This document shows, one piece after another, positions 22,933-36,313 of a stretch of DNA of 64,000 nt; positions within the stretch are counted from its first letter, which is position 1, and every line of letters starts with the position of its first letter. The notes beneath the pieces are model-generated. The model saw nothing but the letters and a program-made list of their open reading frames with translations. It ran no database searches and had not been told where the DNA came from. The stretch comes from Tillandsia leiboldiana (lineage: Eukaryota; Streptophyta; Magnoliopsida; Poales; Bromeliaceae): NCBI GenBank assembly GCA_029204045.2, contig CM055076.1:21392269-21456268 (forward strand). Direction: 5' to 3'. The translations under genes and the position numbers were made by a program.

Positions 22933-23374
22933 TTTTTCCTTGCAAATGTGTCGCCCTCCGAGTGAGTCAGTTCCAAGCGAGTTCAGTCCAGGAGTGAGTC
23001 CTGATTATCTTTTTCTTTTTTTTTTTTTTCTATTTTTTTGAGGTTTTTCTATTTTTTTTTAACTTTCATAATCTCTTTTTTTTTTAATTACGAAATTTTT
23101 TAAAAAAAATAAAAAATTATTCAGAAAAATTATTTCAAATTTTTTAAAATTTTAAAAAATCTTTCAAAATTATAAATCATATTTTGGAGCCCTTCAAAAC
23201 GTAGGACCCTATATCCTGTCATACCTCATATGCCCTAGGCTGATTGCCAATTTTGAGCAATTTAATAGGTTCAGAATGTTCTATAAATAAATAAATATCT
23301 GTATTTTCTTCCCAGGAGGTTGAAATAAATTTTATCTAAATTGCAATAACATAGTGTTGAGAAAATAGTTATAC

Positions 23375-25120
23375 CTTCAAATTACTATCTTCCTCAATGC
23401 TCTCTTCCAAACCCCTAAGTCCACCAAAAGCAATCAAAAGGTGCCTGCAAGACCATATTCTTAATCAACCAACATAGCAAGGATGGTAAAGCTTGCGCAA
23501 AATTTAATTGAACTTTTTTTTTGTTGAACTTTAATATTTTTTTTTGCTTCTCTCTATGAAATATCAAAAACTAACAGACACAACTCTCACTTCAGTGAAA
23601 CTAGCCATGCAAGTTATTTAAAAAATTAGAAATCATTTGATACTGCTTAAAAGAGTATGACAATTACAAGCTATCGAAATATAACACCATTCAACAGTAT
23701 ATTTCCAGTTAGACTCCAAGCTAGTTAGCTGAATAGTAATCTCACTAGTACATTTTGTACCATAGACAATTTTTGTCCTCAACCAATACTAGGACATCTT
23801 ACTAGGACATCTTTAAAGTGCCATGTTGTATATAAATTAAGCATACAATATAGGTACATTTCTGACATAGACCTATCAGTTCACCATCAGCTTTATCAGA
23901 AACTATGATAAAAATTTCAAATGAGAGTGCGTGTCTAATGAGATCACGCAATGAAGAACTGATCCTAAGGAACAGAAGGAAAGAACAGAACGTGGGAAAC
24001 CAAGGCCCTTTTCGGCACCGTTGCCATTCTTTAATTTTTCAAATCAAAATTACATATAAAAGAGTGTATAGAGTGAATGGCGGATTGCTTGCAATCCTCG
24101 AATCCGAGGTATTTGTTTTGGCAGCAAGAGACAAACTTGAAATAACTCATTTCGCAAATTTTTTTATTTTTCTTTCTGGATGATGTCATCATTCCTCAAC
24201 AAGCGAGGTGCATTGCAAGCTAGCCAACGATAATAAGAACATGTAAATCCACCCGCCAACATATTCATTTATAGAAATTGTGTTTTAAAAATAAAAAAAT
24301 GGCCACGATGTCAAACAAAGGCAACATGTGATATTAAGTGAAAGCAAGGGGAAAAAAGAGTATAGAAAGGTACAAGCAGAACTTGCCTCCAAAGCTGCTT
24401 TTACAAACGGAAGCAGTTGCAAGCAACAAAAAAGATCAATTGATATGATAAATCATGATTACCTTTAGTGAAGCAAGCTTCAGCCCATGCTAACAAGAAT
24501 CAAAATAAATGTTGGAAAATACCAAAGTAATGCACATGCTCCAATAGATTTAGTGCATCTCATAAAAATCTACAACGGCCCTGTTAGTTACAGTTTCCAG
24601 AAATTACAACAAACTTTGCTGCCAAGTTACTGAGAACAACTTACTAATTTTTTTAGTAGTCAAGGGACAACTTCAGCAATAAAGACTTCATAGACAACTT
24701 CAGCCATAAAGACTTCATACACAGTATAAACTTCATACATTCTTGCCAGCAACAGAATAGAAAATTCAGAATCCAAAATACTAGCACTGTAGCATACTAC
24801 TAGGTAATTGTAAAAATTAGCCTGGGAGGTGAGTTGCTAACTACCTAAATGAAGGTTAACAAGCTCTGTTGAATTAATTACATGGCCATGCTCCGAAGTA
24901 CCAATATATGATCATATCCACCCTAAAACAATACAAAAGTTACGAACAGTAAAAGAAGGTTAGCGCAAAGTTTATACACAATAATAAGAGCTTATGACAG
25001 ACGAACTTTACAATACCTTGTATGGTGAACTATTGAAAACACTGCTTAAACTTGAAGCATATCGAACTTTATAACCCCAGTACATTCCCATTTCTTCTCT
25101 TGGACTGGACAGCGAGACAA
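23375..25120 (-). pseudogene. Methyltransferase exons, duplicated copy
   Basis: Three exons equivalent to those of the SPOUT1-like gene lie at 25120-25017, 24922-24845 and 23444-23375. The first and last keep their length. The middle one is 78 nt instead of 80 because of two separate 1-nt deletions, which shift the frame. The two terminal exons are not duplicated. It is either a pseudogene fragment or a poorly polished duplicate haplotype. Confidence 0.8.
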
Positions 25121-25812
25121 CTTTTCGCAAACAAGCTAGACTCAAACAAACAATAGTTAGAATACACAAATAAACAGGTTCAACTCAGAAAAGATCAAGA
25201 TCAAAATACAAATATGGATGCCAATCGTTATAAATCCAGTCAACAGTACTTTTTTTTTTTGAGAGAGATCCAGTTAACAGTATTTGAACACTTGGTACTG
25301 TTTTCATCTGAAAATGTATAGGGAAAGGGGAGAGGACAAAATGAAAGGATGCAGGAAAAGCTAAAGAAATCAGCCTAAATAGTATTTCTCTGCTGAAAGT
25401 TCTATAACAAATGTATTTTTATAGCTAGTCTCAAAAGTGTAATCTAATGCAGGGAATGGAGGACTTGATGATCACAATGGAAATTAATACAACACAACAA
25501 TGAGAGTTAACAAACCCAGCACATCTGACATACTGGTTGAACCCAAGACTATGAACTTACATACACAAGTTCTTTCTTTACGATAAATAATCTGAAAATA
25601 GTTGTAAACAAATAAACAGCGTAACACATATTGGTCAGGCAAGATCTGGAGGAAGACAAGCAAATGTAAGCATATCTAGACCAAAAGTTGGTCAAGCATT
25701 ATATAAATGTCAGTTTCACAAATATGTATGACCAATGCATTTCACTGCCCACTTGCATATTGCATGCTGGTCGAACATTGGCTTAAGAAATTTTCTCATG
25801 CTGCTAAGCTTT

Positions 25813-27789
25813 TGTTAGGTGTACGCTTTAAAAGCTAATCGGACTAACACATTTTTCATTTCTATTGGATATATTTTGTACATAATCTTAAAGAGCTATT
25901 TATTCCATTCATGTTTAATGTGTCCACGAATTGTCCATGGAATTGATTAGATGATGATGTGTATTCTCAAAAATTGAAAATTTGAAGCACATATTATTGG
26001 TGATTAATTCCTAAATACTCCCAATTGGCGGATCATCATAGAGACGATAATTGATCCAATTAGATTGGTGTACGTGTCACTTCTCTTTTGGGATTATGAG
26101 TCTCGAGTCATCAGTGTAAGGATACTTGAGCGAACGTGCAGCTGGTGATAGAGTCGGATTTAGATAGAATTAGGTTGAGTCATCTTTTATTTATTTGAGT
26201 CAATTTTTGCATTAGGTTTGATTGAGCCATTTAAATATTATCTTTTTTCTAAGTTTCGAAATCATTATTTTAGCTAATTTATTTGGGCGATTGTTTTTAG
26301 ATATTTAGGATTATCTATGTGCAATAAATCTCTAAAAATTAGGGATATAGTTTATATATTTTTTTAGATATGTTCGGGTTTGAAAGATCCCTAAAATTGT
26401 GGAATTTCTTTTAGATTAGAATTGTATTTTGACGGCTATAAATATAGCCTATGCCTTGTAATTTTAGAAATGAGTTATGATGGAATAAATTTTGGGTTTC
26501 GTATTTTAACCTAGGCATCACAGACACGACATGACATGGCTCGGACACTGCGACTCGGTAGTTTCCAAAAAATTAGGACATGGGCACAACATAGGCATTG
26601 CTAATAAAATATAATATTATTAAAATAATAATATATATTTATTATATATAAAATATTAATTTTGCTAAAATATTGTTATATTTCTCATACGAATGAAAGT
26701 TAATAAAATTCTCAATGATAGTTCATGCATTTTAAAGAAAGATATATAATTTATTTATATTATCCAAAAAAACTGTTTATGTGCATTCATAAAAAACACA
26801 AAATATTTATTATCTTACATTATAAATGCATAAAAAAGGTAATATATATATATACGAATCAAATTTGTCATATGACGAGTGATTGAGTTTGATTAGTATT
26901 CCATAACCTCTACTCAGTTGGGATTATGCGACAGAAGAATTGTATTGTATGATAACTACACTTGGGGTTTGGTTTAATATTCACTTTTGACTGGATTGTA
27001 ACTACATACTGCTAAGCATCACTAGTGGATTGTGAGACCTATAAAAATAATTATAGATGATTAATTATTCTCTGAGGATAGAATTAAAAGAACTTTTGAT
27101 CCATCAAAAGGAATTTCTATGATGATGTAAATGACGATCACATCATATCTCACTATCAGACAGAATTGAACCTATTAGGTCACAGACATAAGAGATCATG
27201 TTTGATCGTGATTAAGGAGACAAGAGAAGAGTTTGTCGGTTGGTTTAATTTCAATTATAACATTGCTAAATATTAAAGTTTACTAAGCTGTTAGTAAAAA
27301 GACTAATTTGTAAAAGTTATAAATTAGAGGTATTTATGTGCAAAAGTTCTTGGTATATTTACTAATATTTAGTAGATAATATAGGGATTTATGTGTAAAT
27401 ATTATACACGAATCGGATTAGGATTCCAATTCGATTTAAATTAAAACTGATTTGAGAGCTTAATATAAATAATCCAATCAGACTAGGATTCAAATTAGGT
27501 CTAGGACTAGGCTTGGGGTTTCTCACTATAAATACATGTCATAGGACACGTTGGAAAAATAGAAGAATAATAGAAACCCTAGGCGTCAATCCCTCTTCCT
27601 CATCCTCAAGACTTCCACTATTAATCCACCAATATTGATCCTTAGAAGATTGCTAGCACATTCGGGAAACACATATCTAATTAGATCGATTGCTTGCTTA
27701 GATCTAAAAGAAACACAAGGTGATCTTTGGTTTAGAAAAGTTTAAAATTGTCGTGTTTTCTTTTGTTGCATGCATGTGTTTTCTTCTAG
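25813..27789 (+). mobile_element. 5' LTR of copia element 2 (copy 2)
   Basis: It has the same start (TGTTAGGTGTACGC) and the same TATAAATA box (27527-27534) as copy 1. A deletion near 27263 shortens it. The primer binding site follows at 27790. Confidence 0.7.
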
Positions 27790-28225
27790 TGGGTATCATA
27801 GCCACTCCATTTCTTTTAGATCTAACCCTATTATTCAATGTTAATTGGGTTTCATGGTGATCGAGAAAAAAATCGATTAAGATCGGATTTTTTTGAACAT
27901 GTTAAGGCCGAAGAATCTATCCGGATGAAGCTTACATCATTTGGAGGCCGAAGGATAATTGCAACATGCTTGAAAAAGATTAAGCAAATGTTGTTCACTC
28001 ATTAGTTTACTCATTGCCAAAAATCTCTTAGGATGAGGTGGTGTGTAGACTAGTGGGACTACAATCCCCACAAAAAAATTCTTACAAAGATGGTTTTCGT
28101 TTCTGGACTTGGTGAGTCTGGAGATCCTTAAAGTTAATGGAATATAACATTTAGATTTAAAGACCCTAATCAAATGGACTAAGATTAACTACGCAACCAA
28201 TTAGAATCTCAACCTTCTACAAAAA

Positions 28226-28892
28226 ATGACTGCCTCTAACCCGCTTATCAAAATACTCAATACTAACAGCTTAACTGGACCAAATTTCGCCAATTGGCTG
28301 AGAAATTTGAGAATTGTTCTCAATTTCGAGAAATTATAAGATGTGTTGGACACAGAGACTCCATTGGTGCCCAAAAATTCGATGGCCCAACAGAGAGCGG
28401 CTAAAAAGAAGTGAACTAATGACGATATGAAGGTTAAGTGCTACATGTTGGCATCCATGAGTGATGAGTTGCAACGCCAACATGAGCTTACGGAGTGTGC
28501 CGCTAACATCCTGCTCTATCTCAAGGAGTTGTCTGATGAGCGGAGTTGTATGAGGAGCAGTCGAACAACCCGATACGAGAGGTCAAAGCAGTTGTTCAAG
28601 ACTAGGATGTCCGATGTGTCAATTCGTCAATAATCTTTGATTGGCAATGATTAAAGACATTGAAGAGCTTGAGAAGCTTGGGATGACTATGAACGCGGAA
28701 CTCCAAACGAATTTGATCCTACTGTCCTTATCAGATTTGCTTTCTCTATTCATCTAAACTTTTCAAATGAATACAATTACTTGCACCCTTGTCCAGCTGC
28801 TGAATATGTTGGTCATGGCTGAAGAAACGCTAAAGGCCAATAAGGGATAGATTTTGGTTGTAGAGCGGACATTCTCCAAAAAGAAAGTTTGA
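28226..28892 (+). pseudogene. copia element 2 gag (copy 2)
   Basis: It has the same layout as 21821-22490, with NFANWLRNLRIVLNFEKL followed by a stop, KVKCYMLASMSDELQRQHE, and IEELEKLGMTMNAELQ downstream. It is interrupted at 28893 by the PIF-like element. The gag tail resumes at 29858. Confidence 0.8.
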
Positions 28893-29854
28893 GGGCCTAT
28901 TTGGATGCACCTAAAAACGAAGTAAAGTATGACTATACTGCTTGTAAAATTATACTCTGACGTGTTAAGATGCGCTAAAAAGTCCTATAAAAAGTAATAA
29001 ATTGTTAGACTATAAGAGTGAAAATAGGGTAAAATGAAAATTCACAAACTTTCGAAAACTTTTCCAACATTCGCCACGCCCGCGCCACCCTAACTCAATT
29101 CCCCCAACCCCCTCTCGCTCATTTCTCTTCCTCTTCTTCCCCAATCCAAGCCCGCTCCCTCTACTGTCACTGCACCCTCCACCATCTATAGCGTCTCTGG
29201 AATACTCTCTGCATCCTCCATCTCACCCTCCACCATCACTGTCTCCACCACCGCCATCTCCCCCTTGACTTAGCTCGGTAATGGATTTCGTCCTTGCTTA
29301 ATAAAGGCCCATCCGACGAGCAAGATCATGTCCCAAAGAACCGTCTCTTCCCACCCATAGAACATTCGCTCGTTGTGGGCAGCCAAGGAGGACGAAGAAG
29401 GGGCGTGGGGTTTGGAGGAGATGAGGAAGTGAGCGAGGGCAAAGAAGGACCAAAAGGAGAGCTTGGAGAAGGGGGAAATGGTGATGGTGGTGGTGTCAGC
29501 GAGAAAGAAGGCGGTAGTGTTGGGTTGTGGTAAGGAGGTTTCTCTGGCTTAGGCTTAGGGTTTTCAGCAGCGACGGCAACAGTAGAGGAGGTGGAGATGG
29601 AAGAGGAAGAAGAAGACACCATAAGAGGAGATGATGGGCTTATCTCAGTCTTCTAGAAATAAAAACAAAATTTTCAAGAAATTATAAATAACAAAAAGTA
29701 ATAATAAAATAAAACCTACCTATGTATCCAAATAGTCTGAAAACTGAAACCATGAAATAATTTGGAGTTATAGGATTCCCTACTTTATCTTATAGACCTA
29801 AACCACAATTTTTTCAATCCATGCACATTTTTAACTATATATCCAAACAGGGCC
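28893..29854. mobile_element. PIF/Harbinger-like element inside copia gag
   Basis: The ends GGGCCTATTTGGAT and ATCCAAACAGGGCC are inverted repeats. The flanking triplets TGA (28890-28892) and TAA (29855-29857) could be a decayed 3-bp TWA duplication typical of PIF/Harbinger. It is 962 bp long with no transposase, so it is non-autonomous. The GC-rich centre (29290-29640) looks like captured host sequence. Confidence 0.6.
29326..29622 (-). pseudogene. Possible captured gene fragment, Ser/Pro-rich
   Basis: A 98-codon frame starts MVSSSSSSISTSSTVAVAAE and continues as a Pro/Ser-rich stretch to GGKRRFFGT. The Ser-rich, Ala/Val-containing start resembles a plastid transit peptide. The GC level is far above the flanks. 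It lies within the PIF-like element, so a captured first exon is likely, but I cannot name the donor gene. Repetitive codon use could also produce such a frame by chance. Confidence 0.35.
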
Positions 29855-29857
29855 TAA

Positions 29858-30595
29858 ATGGAAAAAAAAAAAACCTACTAAGAAGCCAAATACTGAACCG
29901 GCTAAGGTAATTCCAAAGAAGCAAACCGCCAAAGAAACCTATTTGAATTGTCAAAAGGATAACCACTTGAAAAGAAATTGCCCGAACTATTTAGCCAACC
30001 TGAAGAACAAGACAGAGTACAAGCCTTCTAAAGGTATGTCCGAGATTCATGTCATTAAATCTACTAGGTTATCTGTTTGCTCTACTTTCACATGAGTGAT
30101 TAACTTTGGATGCACCTCGCATTTATGTATTTCAATGCATGGGCTAAAGAAAAGTAGAAGGCTGAGGGATGAAGAGCTTACCCTACGCATTGAAAACGGA
30201 GCAAGAGTTGTTGTTGTTGCTATGGGGACTTCTTCTTTGCATCTGCCAACAATCGTAGTCTTACAACTTAAAGATTGTCTTTATGTTTCTAGTGCGACTA
30301 AAAACCTCATTTCTATTTCATGTTTGGTGTTAGATGATTATAAGTTTATTTTTGAATCAAGCATTTGTTCAATTTATTTGAGAAATAATTTAATCGCTTA
30401 TGATTCTTTAGTTGACAGTCTCTATCACTTACATATAGATGTAAATATTAATACGGTTGCTAATAACATGAATGAAAATGTCGTGGGGTTCAAAAGACCA
30501 AGAGAGAAGGTCAATAAAACATACTTGTGGCCTTTTAGACTTGATCACATGGAGAGAATAGGATTAACAAGTTGGCGAAGGATGGTTTCTTAGGG
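29858..30595 (+). pseudogene. copia element 2: gag tail, protease, pre-integrase
   Basis: The gag tail KKPNTEPAKV leads to a zinc knuckle, NCQKDNHLKRNCPNYL, whose first Cys is Tyr. The protease site reads VINFGCTSHLC where D-S-G is expected, so the catalytic Asp is Asn. LRIENGARVVVVAMGT and NLISISCLVLDDYKF follow as in element 1. The pre-integrase His pair region (LWPFRLDHMERIG) has lost its frame. Confidence 0.8.
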
Positions 30596-31640
30596 TCTTT
30601 ACCCACTGAACTATACCCAACTTGTGAAGCATGTCTTCAAGAAAAAAATGACTAAGTGTCCTTATCTTGGACAGGGAGAGAGCCACTGATGCACTCATCT
30701 TGAAACATTCAGATATATGTAGTTTGTCTGCTTGGGATGACTACCTCTACTTTATTATCTTTATCGATGATTATTCATAATATGGGTACGCGTATTTAAC
30801 GAAGCAAGTCTGAAGCCTTTGAAAAGTTTATGAAATTTAAACAAGAAATAGATAAGCTAATGGGTAAACCGATTAAGACTCTTCAATCAAATAGAAAAGA
30901 AAAAAATCATAATACAGATTTCCGAACCTACCTCAAGGATAATGACAATGTCTCTCAATAGGCTCCTCCCAGAACGCGAAAGTAAATTAGGTGTCTAAAC
31001 GAAGGAATCAGGCCTTATTGGATATAATTCGGTCCACGAGGAGCTTTACAGATTTGCATGTCTCTTCGGGGCTATGCCCTTCTTACGACCATTTATATTC
31101 TAAACAGTGCCTTCCAAGTCCATTCCGACCGCACCATATGAAATATGTCATGGTAGAAAGCCGAGTCTTAGTCATATTACAACTTGTGGATGTACAACTT
31201 ATATTAAGAAACTAAAGATGGACAAGTTAGAAAGCATGGCAGCCAAGAATAGATTCATTAAGTATCCCAAAAAAGCGCTTGAATACTATTTCCACTTTTC
31301 AGAGGGCCACAATATGATTGTGAGTCGGCATGCCTTCTTCATTGAAAATGAATTTATTATAGCAGAAAGTAGTTAGAGAAAAATAGAGTCGGAGGAGAAA
31401 GTGTCCCTAGATTGAGTATTCTAAGAGCCCTTCATGATAACTTTGTGACACCACAACTTGCGCCACCACCTCGTAGGTCTAGTAAGATCTCCCATTCTCC
31501 TGATAGATATATGAAATTATTTATAGAGGAGATGGAGGAAATCTTCCTAGTTGCAGACAGGACCATAGAGATGATCCTAAGACATATAGCAAGGCGATGT
31601 CAGACATCGGCTCCGATAAATGGTTGGAAGCTATGAAGTC
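30596..31640 (+). pseudogene. copia element 2 integrase, fragmented
   Basis: Pieces in several frames read DYLYFIIFIDDYS, then SKRRNQALLDIIRS, then TAPYEICHGRKPSLSHI and YPKKALEYYFHF, with SRHAFFIENEF at the end. The residue matching the catalytic glutamate of SERRNRT is Lys. Several stops and frameshifts show it is long dead. Confidence 0.75.
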
Positions 31641-31944
31641 TAAAATGGACTAGATGTACTCCAATCAACTCTTCACTCTGGTTAATTTATTGGAGGGTAT
31701 CGTAACCATCGGATGCAAATAGATCTTCAAGAGAAAGATCGGTTTGGATGGAAAGATAGAGATCTATAAAGCTAGGCTAGTGATCAAAGGGTATAGCCAA
31801 CGCGAACACATTGATAATCAGGATACCTTAAAACCTGTGGCTATGCTTAAGTTACTTAGAACATTGCTTGCTATTGCTGCGCATTATAATTACAAAATTT
31901 TGCAAATGAATGTGAAAACTATTTTCTTGGATGAATATTTTCAG

Positions 31945-31946
<2 letters not shown>
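31641..31946 (+). pseudogene. copia element 2 reverse transcriptase, 5' part
   Basis: The frame includes YKARLVIKGYSQREHIDNQD, LLRTLLAIAAHYNYKILQMN and VKTIFLDEYFQEYIY. The aspartate of the QMDVKTAFL motif is Asn. The reading runs directly into a (TA)n tract at a point where the family encodes Ile-Tyr-Met with alternating AT bases. The rest of the domain is at 39519-39854. Confidence 0.8.

Positions 31947-31985
<39 letters not shown>
31947..31985. repeat. (TA)n at the copia RT breakpoint
   Basis: A TA run that continues the coding ATATAT of the RT motif and borders the first MITE. Confidence 0.9.
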
Positions 31986-31989
<4 letters not shown>

Positions 31990-32208
31990 CCGACTACTAT
32001 ACTTTTATTAGTAAAATCTCTTCGTACTCATAAGTTTTCGGCCCTTAGATGAAGAAATGTGCAATTCGGATTATAGTGGTCTCCTATGATTTATACTATT
32101 TCACCAACAACCTACTAAACCCTAGGAGGACCACTATCATCCTAACCGCACATCCCTTCATCCAAGGGCAGAAAAGTTATGAGTATAAAGGGGTTTATAC
32201 TCATAAGA
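31986..32208. mobile_element. Foldback MITE, ~230-bp family
   Basis: The left end GGGTCCGACTACTATACTTT and the right end ACTCATAAGAGTATA are inverted. The core mirrors GGATTATAGTGGTC with GACCACTATCATCC. (TA)n lies on both sides. It is close to the copy at 33893-34130. Confidence 0.75.

Positions 32209-32289
<81 letters not shown>
32209..32289. repeat. (TA)n microsatellite
   Basis: A pure TA run between two MITEs. Confidence 0.95.
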
Positions 32290-32292
<3 letters not shown>

Positions 32293-33230
32293 GTGCTGGA
32301 ATACTATCGGTAGTAAACGGGCTCTGTTGCTACCGATTTGTTTTCGATAATGGAGCTTTCAAATCAACGATCGGCATCGTTGAACATGATCTATACGATT
32401 TGAAGTATTTAGAAACCAAATTTAAAATCTTTTCGACCTCATTAACCTAATGATCAAAGGATTGCAAATTTTGTAATTTTAATGGTCGATATGAGGCATT
32501 TTCTCGTTTAACGGTGTAAAGAAATCTAAATCAATTGAATTTTGATTAGAAAATTCTTTACACTATTTAAAATAAGATCTATACTCTTGATCTTAATTAC
32601 AAGACTTCTATCATCACTTTTTGAAGGATATTTATTTTCATCCGTTCATTTTTGTGTCCGCTTAATGGACAAAAGAACAATATCGAAAAAATATGAATTT
32701 TGATTTCCAAATAATTTAAATGATCTAGATCATGTTCAACAGTGCCGATCGTCGATATGGAAGCTCCGTCATCAAAAACAAATGGATGGTTGATCTAGAT
32801 CATTTAAACTGTCTGAAAAATTAAATTTCAAATATTTTCGACATCGTTGACCTAATGATCAAAGGGTCGAAAATTTGTAATTTTAATGATAGATATGAGT
32901 TTTTTGCTAGTTTAACGGTGTAAAAAATTCTGAAATAATTGAATTTTGGTTAGAAAATTCTTTAAACTATTTAAAATAAGATCTACACTCTTGATTACAA
33001 AACTCCTATTATTACTTTATGAAGGATATTCATTTTCAGCCGCTTCTTTTTGTATCCACTTGATGGACAAGAAAGGAATATCGAAAAAGCATAAAATTTA
33101 ATTTCCAGATAGTTTAAATGGTCTAAATCATATTTAACGATACCGATCGTCGTTTTGGAAGCTTCATCATAAAAAACAAATGGGAGGCAACGGAGCCCGT
33201 TTGCTATCGATAGCATTCCAGCTCAACTCT
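32290..33230. mobile_element. Dimeric MITE, long family
   Basis: The ends GTTGTGCTGGAATACTATC and GCTATCGATAGCATTCCAGC are inverted. The interior repeats the same module twice: CTAATGATCAAAGG, GTTTAACGGTGTAAA, AATAAGATCTATACTCTTGA and GATCATGTTCAAC occur in each half. Single-length relatives of about 540 bp are at 34175-34725 and 40157-40687. Confidence 0.7.
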
Positions 33231-33236
33231 ATATAA

Positions 33237-33290
<54 letters not shown>
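33231..33290. repeat. (CA)n(TA)n microsatellite
   Basis: A CA run at about 33238-33278 changes to TA at 33279-33290. Confidence 0.95.
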
Positions 33291-33814
33291 GAGTTAGGTT
33301 GGTATGCTTTTATAAGTTCGAAGCCCTCCATGCTTATAAGTCGTTTTCAATGTTAGGACTTCCGAATTGACGATCGGCTCCGTTAGACTTGATCTAGAGT
33401 ATTTGAAATATTCAGAAAATAAATTTCACGATTTTTTTATATCATTCGCCTAACGATCGAAATGGCTCAAAATCGACAATTTTAACGGTCGTGATGAACC
33501 GTTTGCAAGTTTAACGGTGTAGAAATATCCAAATCAGATGAAATTTTGATAGAAAATTTTTTATACTATATAAAATAAGATCAATATCTTTGATCTAAAA
33601 ATTTAGTATCATATCATCACATTTTTTTAGCTGTTGATTTTGAGCCCTTTCGATCACTAGTCAAATGATATTGAAAAATCGCAAAATTTATTTTCCAGGT
33701 ACTTAAAATACTCGAGATCAAATCTAACGGAGCCGATCGTCGATTCGGAAGTCCCAACATCAAAAACAACTTATAAGCACGAATGCCTCCGTACTTATAA
33801 AAGCACCCCAGCGG

Positions 33815-33818
<4 letters not shown>
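33291..33818. mobile_element. MITE, long family (~530 bp)
   Basis: The left end GAGTTAGGTTGGTATGCTTT and right end CTTATAAAAGCACCCC are inverted. Mirrored internal blocks include GACGATCGGCTCCGTTAGA and its complement. TA on both sides. Related copies are at 38461 and 39150. Confidence 0.75.

Positions 33819-33892
<74 letters not shown>
33819..33892. repeat. (TA)n(GA)n microsatellite
   Basis: TA changes to GA at about 33855. Confidence 0.95.
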
Positions 33893-33895
<3 letters not shown>

Positions 33896-34130
33896 GGCTA
33901 TTATACTCTTATGAGTATAGACCCCTTCGTGCTCATAAGTTTTCGGTCCTTGAATGAAGGGATATGCGGTTAGGATTATAGTGGTCCCCTAGGGTTTATA
34001 CTATTTCACCAACAACCCACTAAATCCTAGGGGGACCACTATCATCCTAACCGCGCATCCCTTCATCCAAGGGCGAGAAACTTATGAGAACAAAAGGGTC
34101 TATACTCATAAGAGTATAGTAGCCGTACTC
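33893..34130. mobile_element. Foldback MITE, ~235 bp
   Basis: Near-palindromic: TTCGGCTATTATACTCTTAT mirrors ATAAGAGTATAGTAGCCGTA. The centre is GGTTTATACTATTTCACCAA. The left flank is (GA)n and the right flank (CT)n, so the flanks also mirror each other. Confidence 0.75.
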
Positions 34131-34136
34131 TCTCTC

Positions 34137-34174
<38 letters not shown>
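34131..34174. repeat. (CT)n(TA)n(GA)n microsatellite
   Basis: A short compound tract joining two MITEs. Confidence 0.9.
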
Positions 34175-34929
<755 letters not shown>

Positions 34930-36313
34930 GAGTAGGGCTCATGTGCTTGTACAAGCACAGGAGGTTTCGTGCTTGTGATTTTATCACCGTTGGATTACAG
35001 TTACTTTGGGATCCGTGCGTTATTAATGAGGGACTCTAACGGAGGGACGCCGTTACGCCATTGCAACGTGATCCGTGCTCTCTCTGCTATCTCTGTCATT
35101 CTCTTTCTTTCCCTTTCCCTCTCCCTCTTCCTCTCTCCGCCAGCGATCCCTATCCCCGCTCAGACGCTCAGACAACGCCGCAGCTTTGCTACTTTGCGAG
35201 AGTCGAGTACGGAGCTGGCACCTCTCTTCCTCTCTCCCCCTCTCTCTGCTGGTGCTCCCCTTTTTTCTGAGAGTCCAGCACTATTTTTTAATTTTTGTAA
35301 TTTATAATGCTTTAATTCGTATTCTTGATACACAAAATCACTTCTTTTACAACATACTGGCACTTGTAGAAATCTTATTTACATTCATGATTTTCTAATT
35401 GCTTTTTTTTACTTGCGCAGACTTTTATAATTTTTGTAATTTTTAATTTGTTTTTCTGGGAGCAAGCATGATTGTTTAATTTTTTTAAAAAAAAATTTCT
35501 TGGGAGCATGCATGATTTGGGTATCACATTCTCAATTTTTGTTTTTAGATAGTAGGACTTTCAGAATGTTCCAATAATAATGGAAGATTTTTACTGTAAA
35601 TCTTTATAATATTTTTCAGGAGAGGTTGGGTTATACTAGGCGAGATTCTTTGAATGTAGTGTTAGGGTTGTTAGTATAAGAGTGTTTGAAGGTAAATTCT
35701 TCAACATTTTATGCCTTAGGAGTGATGCAAACTGCTTTGTCAATGAAGATGAAATGCAATCCAGTGAGTTCATTACAAACTTGGCAAGAATTAAGGAAAA
35801 GGGATAAATTAATCAAGTCTACAGCATACTGCAGTCATCCTCAAGACTCTCTGTCACCAGAAAATTGCTGAAGTATTTCTTCTCGATCAAAGGTTGAAAG
35901 GTGTATCCAGAGGCAAGCACTTACCACATTCTAGTTTTCATCAAGAGGTGGCATGGAATCCTCACCATGTGCAAGCACTTACCACATGCAAATTGTTGAT
36001 GAAGTGCATTGAGTTTGTAACTTGTTTGAGAAAACGACTTGTTCAACTTTATTGTTTAAAGTTTCATTGTTTATCCATGCGATATGAGATAATGTGTGGA
36101 GAGCTATTTTGTAGCATTGAGTTTGTAATAACCTGACTCAGAAAATGACTTGCTTGACTTTATTATTTAAAGGTTCATTGTTTATCCAATTGCATCCCAT
36201 GATTAATTTTTAATGATATAGTTTATCCAATTGCATCTAATCTAATGCACTATTTAGGTCCTCCACAGCCCACACCTTATTTTATCATGTATTAATAGTG
36301 TATTAATAAATAT

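Larger units (their letters stand above)
22933..29236 (+). repeat. Segmental direct repeat, copy 2
   Basis: It matches 16386-22832. Up to about 26.1 kb the differences are almost all single-base losses or gains, often in homopolymers (for example CAAAGGATGG versus CAAGGATGG). Beyond that, base substitutions also appear, and about 120 bp present near 20732-20853 is missing near 27263. Copy 2 continues past 29236 into sequence that copy 1 lacks because of the gap. Confidence 0.9.

Noticed and set aside
23905..24183. Plus-strand frame of 92 codons
   Set aside because: It lies in a methyltransferase intron, is broken in the other copy of the repeat (17380-17650) by single-base differences, and has no recognised motif.
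35686..36136. Two frames of 61 and 80 codons inside the 3-kb inverted-repeat element, as transposase
   Set aside because: They are short and show no DDE, zinc or other transposase motif; left as unexplained interior.
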